DNA from: JABAYQ01 sp018608925
Lineage (GTDB): Bacteria; Bacteroidota; Bacteroidia; Flavobacteriales; UBA7312
Direction: 5' to 3'
Length of the DNA: 39,365 nt
Assembly (NCBI GenBank): GCA_037625715.1
Contig: JASJHQ010000014.1
Span: forward strand, 1 to 39,365
Positions 25,801-33,036 of this stretch are shown in pieces. A program made the position numbers and the translations under genes. Position 1 is the stretch's first letter. Every line of letters starts with the position of its first letter. Under the pieces are notes generated by a model. It had not been told where the DNA came from and did no database searches. It saw only the letters and a program-made list of their open reading frames with translations.

Positions 25801-26256
25801 AATATGGACTTTGTAATTATCATGACAGGTATCGGGATTGTTTCTTTGGCCGGAATTGTCGTAAACAACGCCATTGTTCTTATAGATTATATAGATTTAT
25901 TAAAGTCTAGAAAAAGAGAAGAATTAGGCCTAGAAGAGAATGCGCCACTAAATAGCAAAGACGCTATTGATTGTATTAAGAAGGGTGGAGAAAAAAGATT
26001 GCGCCCTGTTTTGCTAACGGCAATAACTACTGTTTTAGGACTTTTACCTCTAGCTACTGGTATGAATATTAACTTCTCGAAATTATTAACGGAGTTTAAT
26101 CCAGAAATATTTTTTGGAGGAGATAACGCACTATTTTGGGGTCCAATGGCCTGGACAGTAATCTTCGGACTAACTTTTGCGACATTCTTAACCTTAATAA
26201 TTGTTCCGGTGATGTATTTGTTATCGGATAAGTTGAGAAATAAACTCAAGTTTTAG
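22873..26256 (+). CDS. RND-family efflux permease (HAE-1-like)
   Basis: An inner-membrane proton-driven efflux permease, 1127 residues and longer than AcrB (about 1050). It has TM1 at the N-terminus, two large periplasmic porter loops, and the TM4 motif LGMLVDNAIVVIENIDRLF (one aspartate where AcrB has two). TM10 includes SLAGIVVNNAIVLIDYID. An extra stretch of about 60 residues (about 495-555), with two additional hydrophobic helices (ITAIILAGASILFYLIGY and LGSLALVFSLLSLINGFYF), is inserted between TM6 and the following amphipathic region. It completes the tetR-TolC-adaptor-permease operon. The substrate is probably a drug, bile salt or other amphiphile, but cannot be determined. Confidence 0.93.
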   Translation: MANRSFKLTNLSLKNKTTVFILTFLLTIFGLISYQSMPKSLYPDIVMPTIMVQTVYPGNSPADIENLITRPIEKELKSIKGIKKLSSSSLQDNSSIIVEFNTDVELKTALQDVKDGVDKAKGDLPSDLDMDPMVMDIDFSEFPILNINLSGDFSLDELKVYAEYLQDEIETFGEISKVEITGLLDKEVLIEADLHLMESTKVSFRDIEDAVRFENISIAAGDVLIGDLRRTVRTSAEFKSAKEIGNIIVKHEKGNIVYLKDIATVTNGYEDRESFARLYSNPVVSLNVVKKTGQNLLVATDKIMALLAQSKESKQIPKNLSISITNDQSEQTRDQLSNLENSIIFGVILVVLTLLFFLGLRNALFVGLAIPLSMFISFVVFGGMGTTMNMIVLFALILALGMLVDNAIVVIENIDRLFNKEGLSRMEAAKKGVGEIATPIISSTATTLAAFFPLLFWDDLMGEFMGYIPMTLIIVLGSSLFVALVINPVFAATFIKKEERLKPQKKKIQITAIILAGASILFYLIGYKILGSLALVFSLLSLINGFYFTPWSYWFQDVLLVRLEKRYSSILARALNGRQPLKLLFGTFGLLIFSIVFFVLMKPNVEFFPVNEPKYINVFIELPNGTDVNYTDSVAKVVEKKITTILQPYQIAVSSVLTNVGSGTADPNEMGGNMGNTPNKARITINFLEYRFREGVITGDVMKELSSNLRGMPGVDITVDKNRDGPPMGRPINMEISGEDFDQLLSISEDVQKIIDDEKIAGIEGLKVDLELNKAELLVNIDRDMTRRMGVSTSQVGSTIRTALFGKELSKFKDGEDEYPIVLRLADKYRYNVSSLMNQRITFRSQSSGKIMQIPVSAVADYSYNNTYGSVNRKDLKRQVTIYSNVVEGYNESIINEQIKKLLDNYTLPAGYNLQFTGKQQEQAESQAFLSKALMIAIALITIILVSQFNSVFKPVIIIMTVLFSTIGVFLGLAIFNMDFVIIMTGIGIVSLAGIVVNNAIVLIDYIDLLKSRKREELGLEENAPLNSKDAIDCIKKGGEKRLRPVLLTAITTVLGLLPLATGMNINFSKLLTEFNPEIFFGGDNALFWGPMAWTVIFGLTFATFLTLIIVPVMYLLSDKLRNKLKF

Positions 26257-26268
26257 ATTATAATTATT

Positions 26269-26282
26269 GCATTATTTAATGC
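26269..26282. repeat. Short palindrome upstream of dxs
   Basis: GCATTA-TT-TAATGC, arms of six bases with a two-base centre. It lies 11 bases upstream of the predicted dxs -7 box, roughly where a regulator could overlap the -33 region. It could equally be chance in AT-rich DNA or part of weak end-of-operon structure. Confidence 0.35.
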
Positions 26283-26293
26283 TAGCAATTTGT

Positions 26294-26301
26294 TATATTT
26301 G
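26294..26301 (+). promoter_or_regulatory. Predicted -7 element of the dxs promoter
   Basis: TATATTTG matches TAnnTTTG and lies 26 bases before ATG 26328, giving a predicted start near 26306. No convincing -33 TTTG stands at the expected distance. Confidence 0.5.
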
Positions 26302-26327
26302 TACTGCTATATCGAAACAAGCTCATA

Positions 26328-28250
26328 ATGAGTAAAAAGAACAATTTACTAAACCAAATAGATCTTCCAGAAGATCTAAAAAAATTAAAACAGTCTCAAT
26401 TACCACAGGTTTGTGATGAATTAAGACAATTTATTGTAGAAATAGTCTCTCAAAAGGGAGGTCATTTCGGCGCCAGCCTAGGTGTTGTTGAGCTTACGGT
26501 TGCTCTTCATTATGTATACAATACCCCTTACGACCAACTAGTTTGGGACGTAGGTCATCAGGCTTATGGTCACAAAATACTTACTGGAAGAAAAGATGTT
26601 TTTCATACCAATAGAGTATATAAAGGTATAAGCGGATTTCCAAAAAGAAGTGAAAGCGAATACGATACGTTTGGCGTAGGTCATTCTTCCACCTCTATTT
26701 CTGGTGCTTTAGGAATGGCTGTAGCTTCCGAATATAAAGGCGAAAAAGAAAAACAACATATCGCAATAATTGGAGATGGCGCTATGACTGCTGGATTAGC
26801 CTTTGAAGGCCTTAATCATGCAGGAATTGAAAACTCTAACATACTGGTCATTTTAAATGACAATTGTATGTCTATCGACCCTAACGTGGGAGCTTTAAAA
26901 GAATATTTGACTGACATTGCAACTTCTCATACCTACAACAAGGTAAAAGATGAGGTTTGGAATCTTTTAGGGAAAGTCAGTAAGTTCGGGCCAAACGCAC
27001 AATCTATAGCTGCTAAAATTGAGCATGCTGTAAAGTCTGTGTTGTTAAAACAAAGCAATTATTTCGAGTCTTTAAATTTCAGATACTTCGGACCTGTAGA
27101 CGGACATGATGTAGAACACTTAAGTCGTGTTTTAAACGACTTAAAAGACATTCCTGGCCCAAAGATTTTACATTGTATTACTAAGAAAGGAAAAGGCTAT
27201 GAGCCAGCTGAAAAGGGAAGCCCAACTAAGTGGCACGCTCCAGGCTTGTTCGATAAATCAACGGGAGAAATATTTAAAGCTGATTCGGCTCCAAAGCCAC
27301 CAAAATACCAAGATGTTTTTGGTAAAACAATTATTGAGTTAGCCAAAAAGAACGAAAAAATAATGGGTATTACCCCAGCAATGCCAACGGGTTGTTCTTT
27401 AGGAATGATGATGCAAGAAATGCCAGAAAGAGCATTTGATGTAGGTATTGCCGAGCAGCATGCAGTTACTTTTTCTGCAGGTTTAGCAACACAAGGATTG
27501 GTTCCTTTTTGTAACATCTATTCCTCATTTATGCAAAGGGCTTACGATCAGGTAATTCATGATGTAGCTATACAAAACTTAAACGTTGTTTTCTGTTTAG
27601 ATAGAGGTGGTTTCGTTGGTGCTGATGGGCCTACTCATCATGGAGTATACGACATGGCCTTTTTCCGATTTATTCCTAACATGATAGTTTCTTCTCCAAT
27701 GGACGAGAAAGAATTAAGAAACTTAATGTATACTGCTCAATTGCCAAACAAAGGGCCTTTCTCTATTCGTTATCCGAGAGGAAACGGACGTTTTGTAGAT
27801 TGGGAATCTCCTTTGCAAGAAATTGAAATAGGTACAGGTAGAAAAATAAAAGAGGGTTCTGATGTCGCAATTCTTACTATTGGTCATGTAGGTAATTTTG
27901 CTGTAGATGCCGCTTCAGATTTACAAGAGCAAGGCTATAATGTAGGGGTTTATGATATGCGTTTTGTTAAGCCATTAGATAATAAAATGTTAGATGAGGT
28001 TTTCCAAAAGTACGACAAAGTAATTACCGTAGAAGACGGATGTATTCAGGGTGGATTTGGTTCTGCAGTTTTAGAATATATGGTAGACCAAGAATATTCT
28101 GCAAAGGTAATTCGTTTGGGTATTCCTGACTTATATGTAGAGCATGGTACTCAAGCCGAACTCTGGAAAGAATGCAACTACGATAAAGACGCTATCAAAG
28201 AGACCGTTAAAAAAATGGTGATTCTTAAAAATGTAGTTCAACCTTCTTAA
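26328..28250 (+). CDS. dxs: 1-deoxy-D-xylulose-5-phosphate synthase
   Basis: A thiamine-diphosphate enzyme that condenses pyruvate with glyceraldehyde 3-phosphate, the first and usually rate-setting step of the MEP isoprenoid pathway. At 640 residues it is normal length. The N-terminal domain has VWDVGHQAYGHKILTGR, the thiamine-diphosphate/Mg signature GDGAMTAGLAFEGLNHAG with a following N (LNDNCMSI), and FRYFGPVDGHD. The transketolase pyrimidine-binding domain carries GIAEQHAVTFSAGLA. The C-terminal domain has DMRFVKPLD and VEDGCIQGGFGSAV. The gene is single and followed by a strong terminator; its product supplies the isoprenoid side chain of the menaquinone that mqnC helps make. Confidence 0.96.
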   Translation: MSKKNNLLNQIDLPEDLKKLKQSQLPQVCDELRQFIVEIVSQKGGHFGASLGVVELTVALHYVYNTPYDQLVWDVGHQAYGHKILTGRKDVFHTNRVYKGISGFPKRSESEYDTFGVGHSSTSISGALGMAVASEYKGEKEKQHIAIIGDGAMTAGLAFEGLNHAGIENSNILVILNDNCMSIDPNVGALKEYLTDIATSHTYNKVKDEVWNLLGKVSKFGPNAQSIAAKIEHAVKSVLLKQSNYFESLNFRYFGPVDGHDVEHLSRVLNDLKDIPGPKILHCITKKGKGYEPAEKGSPTKWHAPGLFDKSTGEIFKADSAPKPPKYQDVFGKTIIELAKKNEKIMGITPAMPTGCSLGMMMQEMPERAFDVGIAEQHAVTFSAGLATQGLVPFCNIYSSFMQRAYDQVIHDVAIQNLNVVFCLDRGGFVGADGPTHHGVYDMAFFRFIPNMIVSSPMDEKELRNLMYTAQLPNKGPFSIRYPRGNGRFVDWESPLQEIEIGTGRKIKEGSDVAILTIGHVGNFAVDAASDLQEQGYNVGVYDMRFVKPLDNKMLDEVFQKYDKVITVEDGCIQGGFGSAVLEYMVDQEYSAKVIRLGIPDLYVEHGTQAELWKECNYDKDAIKETVKKMVILKNVVQPS

Positions 28251-28269
28251 CGATAAAATATAAAGCAAT

Positions 28270-28303
28270 AAAAAAGCCCTTAGAAATATCTAAGGGCTTT
28301 TTT
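28270..28303. terminator. Bidirectional terminator between dxs and accC
   Basis: A perfect 15-base stem (28270-28284 with 28289-28303, core AGCCCTTAG / CTAAGGGCT) with loop AATA. It has an A run on one side and a T run on the other, so it should stop transcription from both strands. It lies between the convergent dxs and accC genes. Confidence 0.92.
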
Positions 28304-28322
28304 ATTATAGAGATAAATTCTC

Positions 28323-29660
28323 TTATTTGATTTCAAAGCTTTCCATAAACTTGGTGGTATAATCCCCCTTACGAAAATCTTCGTTTTTCATTAATTGTTG
28401 GTGAAAAGGAATTGTAGTATTCACTCCTTCAATAACAAACTCTTGTAGCGCTCTTTCCATCTTTGCAATTGCTTCTTCTCTTGTTTGAGCTACTGTAATC
28501 AGCTTAGCAATCATCGAGTCGTAGTTTGGAGGAATAACATAGTTGGTATACACATGCGTGTCTATACGTACTCCATGGCCTCCTGGAGCGTGAAAATTAG
28601 ATATTCTACCAGGGCAAGGACGGAAATTATTATGCGGATCTTCTGCATTTATCCTACACTCGATAGCGTGCATTTGAGGGAAATAATTTTTCCCAGAAAT
28701 AGGAATACCATAAGCTACTTTAATTTGCTCGCAGATAAGATCATGATCTACCACCTCTTCGGTAATAGGATGCTCTACCTGAATACGAGTATTCATTTCC
28801 ATGAAATAGAAATCGCGGTGTTTGTCTACTAAAAACTCTACTGTTCCAGCACCTTCGTATTTTACAGATTCGGCAGCTAAAATAGCAGCCTTACCCATTC
28901 TTTCTCTAAGCTCGTCGGTCATAAACGGAGAAGGAGTTTCTTCCATCAGTTTCTGATGTCTTCTCTGAATCGAGCAATCTCTTTCTGATAAATGACAGGC
29001 TTTTCCTGTAGAATCTCCAACAATTTGAATTTCAATATGTCTTGGGTTTTCAATAAACTTTTCCATATACATGGCGTCGTTTCCGAATGCCGCAGCAGAT
29101 TCTTGCCTAGCAGAATCCCAAGCATCTTGTAGTTCTGTTGCTTTCCAAACCAATCTCATTCCTCTACCACCACCACCAGCTGTTGCTTTTAACATAACAG
29201 GGTAGCCAATTTCTAGAGCAACTTTTTTACATTTCTCAAACGTTTCTATAATTCCTTCAGAACCCGGAATAGTAGGAACGCCTGCTTTTTTCATTGTTTC
29301 TTTAGCAGAAGCTTTATCTCCCATAGAATCAATCATTTCTGGAGAAGCACCAATAAACTTAATGCCGTTTTCCTGACAAATTTTAGAGAAGTTGGCGTTT
29401 TCAGATAGAAAACCATAACCAGGATGTATAGCATCCGCATTAGTTATTTCTGCTGCTGCTATTATATTAGAAATTTTTAGATAGGAGTCTGCACTTGCTC
29501 CCGGACCTACACATACTGCCTCATCAGCAAATCGTACGTGAAGACTATCTTTATCAGCTGTAGAATAAACGGCAACTGTTTTAATATTCATTTCTTTACA
29601 AGTACGAATAATACGCAATGCAATTTCACCTCTGTTGGCGATTAGTATTTTTTTAAACAT
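28323..29660 (-). CDS. accC: Acetyl-CoA carboxylase, biotin carboxylase subunit
   Basis: An ATP-grasp enzyme of 445 residues that carboxylates biotin on BCCP, the first half-reaction of acetyl-CoA carboxylase. It begins with the biotin carboxylase N-domain (KILIANRGEIALRIIRTCKE). Visible signatures are the glycine-rich ATP loop KATAGGGGRGMRLV, SERDCSIQRRHQKLMEE, and the metal/biotin-site motif FMEMNTRIQVEHPITEEV. Length is normal. It is the last gene of the DUF177-rpmF-plsX-fabH-accB-accC run and starts 11 bases after accB. The carboxyltransferase subunits accA and accD are not in the window. Confidence 0.95.
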   Translation of the reverse strand: MFKKILIANRGEIALRIIRTCKEMNIKTVAVYSTADKDSLHVRFADEAVCVGPGASADSYLKISNIIAAAEITNADAIHPGYGFLSENANFSKICQENGIKFIGASPEMIDSMGDKASAKETMKKAGVPTIPGSEGIIETFEKCKKVALEIGYPVMLKATAGGGGRGMRLVWKATELQDAWDSARQESAAAFGNDAMYMEKFIENPRHIEIQIVGDSTGKACHLSERDCSIQRRHQKLMEETPSPFMTDELRERMGKAAILAAESVKYEGAGTVEFLVDKHRDFYFMEMNTRIQVEHPITEEVVDHDLICEQIKVAYGIPISGKNYFPQMHAIECRINAEDPHNNFRPCPGRISNFHAPGGHGVRIDTHVYTNYVIPPNYDSMIAKLITVAQTREEAIAKMERALQEFVIEGVNTTIPFHQQLMKNEDFRKGDYTTKFMESFEIK

Positions 29661-29671
29661 AAAGCTATGTT

Positions 29672-30184
29672 TTAAGAAGGGTCAACTAAAAATAATGGTT
29701 GATCGTATTCTACTGGAGAAGAATCTTCCACTAAAACTTTAACAATTTTCCCGGAAATTTCTGACTCTATTTCATTAAATAATTTCATTGCTTCAATTAC
29801 GCAAGTAACATCACCAGGGTTTATTGTGTCTCCAACATTTACAAAAGTTTCTTTGTCAGGAGATGGCTTTCTGTAGAAAGTACCTATCATTGGAGATTTG
29901 ATGATGATCAAGTGATCTTCATTATCTTCCTCAGAGTTGTCAGAGCCTGCATCCATAGCTGCTTGAGCAGCTGGCTGCATTACTTCAGACATCATTGGAG
30001 CCATTCCCATTCCTTGTTGTAACGGAATTTGTTGAATAATTTGTTGAGGCTCTTCAATTAATTTTCCTCTTTTGATAGCAGGAGATTTTATAGAAATCTT
30101 AATATTATCCATTTCTAAATCTACTTCGGTAGCTCCAGATTTAGCTACAAACTTGATTAATTCTTGAATTTCTTTTAAATCCAT
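29672..30184 (-). CDS. accB: Acetyl-CoA carboxylase, biotin carboxyl carrier protein
   Basis: The biotin carrier of acetyl-CoA carboxylase, 170 residues. The N-terminal helix (MDLKEIQELIKFVAKS) is followed by a flexible glutamine/proline/methionine/alanine-rich linker (about 45-90) and a C-terminal biotinyl domain with the EAMKL motif (biotinylated lysine 134). ATG 30184 is chosen over an upstream in-frame TTG at 30211 because MDLKEI is the usual BCCP start and the intervening residues are lysine-rich and non-conserved. It is co-transcribed with fabH upstream (37-base gap) and accC downstream (11-base gap). Confidence 0.95.
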   Translation of the reverse strand: MDLKEIQELIKFVAKSGATEVDLEMDNIKISIKSPAIKRGKLIEEPQQIIQQIPLQQGMGMAPMMSEVMQPAAQAAMDAGSDNSEEDNEDHLIIIKSPMIGTFYRKPSPDKETFVNVGDTINPGDVTCVIEAMKLFNEIESEISGKIVKVLVEDSSPVEYDQPLFLVDPS

Positions 30185-30221
30185 TGTTTTTGATTTTTTT
30201 AATTTAGTCAAATTTAAAAAT

Positions 30222-31220
30222 TTATTTGGAGTCGTAAGCCCATTTTAAATAAATAGAGCCCCAAGTGAAGCCACCACCAAATGCAGCTAATATAATATTA
30301 TCTCCTTTGTTTAGCTGGCTTTCCCATTCCCATAAACACAATGGAATTGTTCCATTTGTGGTGTTACCATATTTAGAAATATTAAGCATTACCTTATCGG
30401 TACCAACTCCCATTCTGTTAGCTGTTGCGTCAATAATTCTTTTATTAGCTTGGTGAGGAACTAGCCAAGCAATATCGTCACCAGTAAGGTTATTTTTTTT
30501 CATTATTTCTTCAGAAACATCGGCCATTCCTTTTACTGCAAACTTAAAAACAGTTTGTCCTTCCTGATGTATATAATGTTGTTTTGCGTCAATAGTAGCG
30601 TAAGATGCAGGGTTTACAGAACCGCCGCCTTCCATTTTTAAATAATGTCTTCCTTCGCCATTACTTTTCAAAATAGAATCTTGCACCCCAAACCCTTCAG
30701 TGTCTGGCTCTAAAAGAACCGCTCCAGCGCCATCGCCAAAGATGATACAGGTTTGTCTGTCTTCATAATCAACTATTGAAGACATTTTATCTGCTCCAAC
30801 TACTACAATTTTCTTATAAGTTCCTGTTTCTATGTATTTAGAAGCAGTAGCTACTGAGAATAAAAACCCAGAGCAAGCAGCCATTAAATCATATCCAAAG
30901 GCATTTTTTGCTCCAATTTTATCGGCAATAATGCAAGCCGTAGAAGGAAACATCATGTCTGGTGTTGCAGTAGCACAAATAATTAAATCAATTTCTTCAG
31001 CACCGATGCCTCTTTTCTCAAGCAATAAATTAATAGCATTTACTGCAAGATCAGACGAACCTAAGCCTTCCCCTTTTAAAATTCTTCTTTCCTTTATTCC
31101 GGTTCTGCTAGTTATCCACTCATCATTAGTGTCTACCATTTTTTCTAACTCTTCATTAGTTAGAACGTAGTCTGGCACCCATCCGCTGACAGCTGTAATT
31201 GCTGCTGTAGTTTTAGTCAT
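30222..31220 (-). CDS. fabH: 3-oxoacyl-ACP synthase III
   Basis: KAS III starts fatty-acid synthesis by condensing acetyl-CoA (or branched acyl-CoA) with malonyl-ACP. The 332-residue protein has all three catalytic residues: C116 in AACSGFLF, H256 in PHQANKRI and N286 in SKYGNTTNG. The C-terminal AAFGGGFTWGSIYLKW is typical. The gene overlaps plsX by eight bases and precedes accB, so it is co-regulated with phosphatidic-acid and malonyl-CoA synthesis. Confidence 0.96.
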   Translation of the reverse strand: MTKTTAAITAVSGWVPDYVLTNEELEKMVDTNDEWITSRTGIKERRILKGEGLGSSDLAVNAINLLLEKRGIGAEEIDLIICATATPDMMFPSTACIIADKIGAKNAFGYDLMAACSGFLFSVATASKYIETGTYKKIVVVGADKMSSIVDYEDRQTCIIFGDGAGAVLLEPDTEGFGVQDSILKSNGEGRHYLKMEGGGSVNPASYATIDAKQHYIHQEGQTVFKFAVKGMADVSEEIMKKNNLTGDDIAWLVPHQANKRIIDATANRMGVGTDKVMLNISKYGNTTNGTIPLCLWEWESQLNKGDNIILAAFGGGFTWGSIYLKWAYDSK

Positions 31221-32166
31221 TATTAAATTTATTTAATATTTTATTTGTTAGATCTGCCTCTACCACATCAGCAGTTAAAACAATCATATTCTTTATAGCT
31301 ATTTCGTTGGATATACCATGGCCAATTACAACCGTCTTATTAAGCCCTAAAATTGGTGTTCCTCCGTAATTTTCGTAGTTAAAACGATTAAAATACTCAT
31401 CGTTTATTTTTCTTTTCTTCATCAGTTCGTAAACCGCTTCTGCTTGCTTTAAAACAACATTTCCGGTAAATCCGTCACACACTATTACATCGCTATGCTC
31501 ACTAAAAAGATCTCTACTTTCAATGTTTCCAATAAAATCAAAATCGGCGCTGTCTTTCATTAATTCGTGAGCAGCAATAGTTAACATATTTCCTTTGGTT
31601 TCTTCTTCTCCAATATTAAGGAGTCCTACCTTAGGGTTTTTAATTCCGCAAACGTGTTCTGCAAATAGAGAACCTAAAATTCCGAATTGATATAATACGT
31701 CGGGCTTACAGTCTGCATTAGCACCTACGTCTAAAATTACGTTTACACCCCCATCTTCTTTAGGAAGAATAGAAGAAATGCAAGGGCGAAGTACGCCAGC
31801 AATTGGCTTCACTGACATATAGCCACCAACAAACATAGCTCCGGTATTACCTGCGCTAGCAAATCCGTCGATTTTATTATTTTTTAAAAGTTGGAAACCT
31901 ACACTTATGCTCGATTGAGGCTTTTTAACAAGTGCTTTGGTTGGGTGGTCACCCATTTCGATGACTTCAGGGGCGTGAACGATTTCGAATGAACTAGAAT
32001 CAAAACCCTTTAGTTTTAATTCGTTGATAATTTTAGTTTCATCTCCAATCAATACAAGCTGTACGTTCTGGCCTAAATCTTTAGCCGCAAGTATACTCCC
32101 TTCGATCGTTTTGTTGGGAGCAAAGTCGCCTCCCATTATGTCGATACCTATTCGAATTTTGTCCAT
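31213..32166 (-). CDS. plsX: Phosphate acyltransferase PlsX
   Basis: Converts acyl-ACP and inorganic phosphate to acyl-phosphate, the donor for PlsY in phospholipid synthesis; a peripheral inner-membrane enzyme. The 317 residues begin IRIGIDIMGGDFAPN, the family hallmark. Later motifs are GFASAGNTGAMFVGG, LDVGANADCKP, GLLNIGEEETKGN and VCDGFTGNVVLKQ. It is the third gene of the DUF177-rpmF-plsX-fabH run and overlaps fabH by eight bases. A 79-base gap with a hairpin separates it from rpmF. Confidence 0.96.
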   Translation of the reverse strand: MDKIRIGIDIMGGDFAPNKTIEGSILAAKDLGQNVQLVLIGDETKIINELKLKGFDSSSFEIVHAPEVIEMGDHPTKALVKKPQSSISVGFQLLKNNKIDGFASAGNTGAMFVGGYMSVKPIAGVLRPCISSILPKEDGGVNVILDVGANADCKPDVLYQFGILGSLFAEHVCGIKNPKVGLLNIGEEETKGNMLTIAAHELMKDSADFDFIGNIESRDLFSEHSDVIVCDGFTGNVVLKQAEAVYELMKKRKINDEYFNRFNYENYGGTPILGLNKTVVIGHGISNEIAIKNMIVLTADVVEADLTNKILNKFNND

Positions 32167-32176
32167 TTAAAACAAA

Positions 32177-32214
32177 TGTAGATTTAGTTCTATTATATAG
32201 AGCCTAAATCTACA
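32177..32214 (-). promoter_or_regulatory. Hairpin in the rpmF-plsX gap
   Basis: Perfect 11-base arms TGTAGATTTAG and CTAAATCTACA, with further pairing inside (TCTAT/ATAGA), form a long AT-rich stem-loop. On the transcript the 3' arm is followed by a U-rich stretch (UUUGUUUU) right before the plsX ATG. It could be a weak terminator, an RNA-processing site or a translational element. A TAnnTTTG box (TACATTTG, 32180-32173) overlaps the stem. Confidence 0.55.
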
Positions 32215-32245
32215 AATAAAAAAGTTAAATATTCGGATGAGGGTA

Positions 32246-32431
32246 TTAAACCGCTACTTCCTGAGAAATAGCTTCTTTACCTCTATAAAATCCACATTCT
32301 CCACAAACTCTATGTTGTAGAATTGGAGCGCTACAGTTTGGGCAATTTGATACATTTGCTGCAGTTGCTTTGTAGTGTGTTCTTCTTTTATCTCTTCTTG
32401 TTTTCGAGATTTTTCGTTTAGGATGTGCCAT
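32246..32431 (-). CDS. rpmF: 50S ribosomal protein L32
   Basis: A 61-residue ribosomal protein of the large subunit. It starts AHPKRKISKTRRDKRRTHYK, the L32 signature, and carries a complete zinc ribbon with CPNC and CGEC pairs (C30, C33, C43, C46), so it is the zinc-containing (C+) form. It lies ten bases after the DUF177 gene and upstream of plsX, an order conserved in many bacteria, linking ribosome and membrane-lipid synthesis. Confidence 0.97.
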   Translation of the reverse strand: MAHPKRKISKTRRDKRRTHYKATAANVSNCPNCSAPILQHRVCGECGFYRGKEAISQEVAV

Positions 32432-32440
32432 AGTTTCTAA

Positions 32441-32977
32441 TTATTTTTTGGTCTTTATTTTTTTTAAATCAGCCCACCTAGGGTCGATTTCATTTTCTTC
32501 TTCTTCGTCTTCAGAGCCATAATAGCCCATTTCATCTATTTTTTTTATCATCTCCTGATTGCAATCTTCAATATCCGAATGGGCTCTTTTTGTCGGTAAA
32601 GACAATAAAACAAATTCGTGAAAATAATCGTCTAACGAAATGGTATGATCGTTAGGTGATAAAATCAAAAGTTCTTCATTGTCGCTTTCTTCAATAATAT
32701 CGGAAAAGCGAACAATTAAGTCAAAGTCGTGATTAATCTTTTGAATAAATTGATCGGTACATCTATCGCAAATTAAGGTCATTTGACCTTCTAGTTCAAA
32801 ATTAAGAACTAGCATATTTGCTTTTTTGTCTAGATGAACGGCTATGGATACATCCACATTGTTCAATTTTTCTAAGTCATAATCTTCAAAGAACGAATCC
32901 TCTATTTTAAAATCAAAACGATGAGAGCCAAGCTTCAAACCTGAAAAAGGAATCTCAAATTGTTTCTTTTCGGTCAT
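32441..32977 (-). CDS. DUF177 (YceD-like) protein
   Basis: A 178-residue protein of the DUF177/YceD family, regularly encoded just before rpmF. The conserved core reads LEGQMTLICDRC, with one C-x2-C pair, followed by acidic and hydrophobic segments (LILSPNDHTISLDDYFHEFV) and the motif LSLPTKRAHSD. The C-terminal tail is highly acidic (EDEEEENEIDPRWADLK), with DPRWADLKK typical of the family. Members have been linked to 23S rRNA maturation in E. coli and plants; the role here is inferred from family and position. A -7-like box lies upstream. Confidence 0.88.
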   Translation of the reverse strand: MTEKKQFEIPFSGLKLGSHRFDFKIEDSFFEDYDLEKLNNVDVSIAVHLDKKANMLVLNFELEGQMTLICDRCTDQFIQKINHDFDLIVRFSDIIEESDNEELLILSPNDHTISLDDYFHEFVLLSLPTKRAHSDIEDCNQEMIKKIDEMGYYGSEDEEEENEIDPRWADLKKIKTKK

Positions 32978-33004
32978 TGTTTCAATTGTTTAAAAAAAGG
33001 ACTG

Positions 33005-33012
33005 CAAATGTA
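33005..33012 (-). promoter_or_regulatory. Predicted -7 element for the DUF177-rpmF-plsX-fabH-accBC operon
   Basis: TACATTTG on the minus strand matches TAnnTTTG, 27 bases before ATG 32977, giving a start near 33000. No good -33 TTG is visible at the right distance. Confidence 0.45.
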
Positions 33013-33036
33013 ATAATAATTCGTTAATAAGAATGC

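Noticed and set aside
27197..27517. 106-codon minus-strand frame inside dxs
   Set aside because: Antisense to the catalytic core of dxs; no independent support.
28485..28832. 115-codon plus-strand frame inside accC
   Set aside because: Antisense to conserved biotin carboxylase sequence; no promoter or family.
30185..30211. TTG start nine codons upstream of accB
   Set aside because: The extra lysine-rich residues are not part of BCCP; ATG 30184 gives the usual N-terminus.
30832..31170. 112-codon plus-strand frame inside fabH
   Set aside because: Antisense to the fabH catalytic region; no family.
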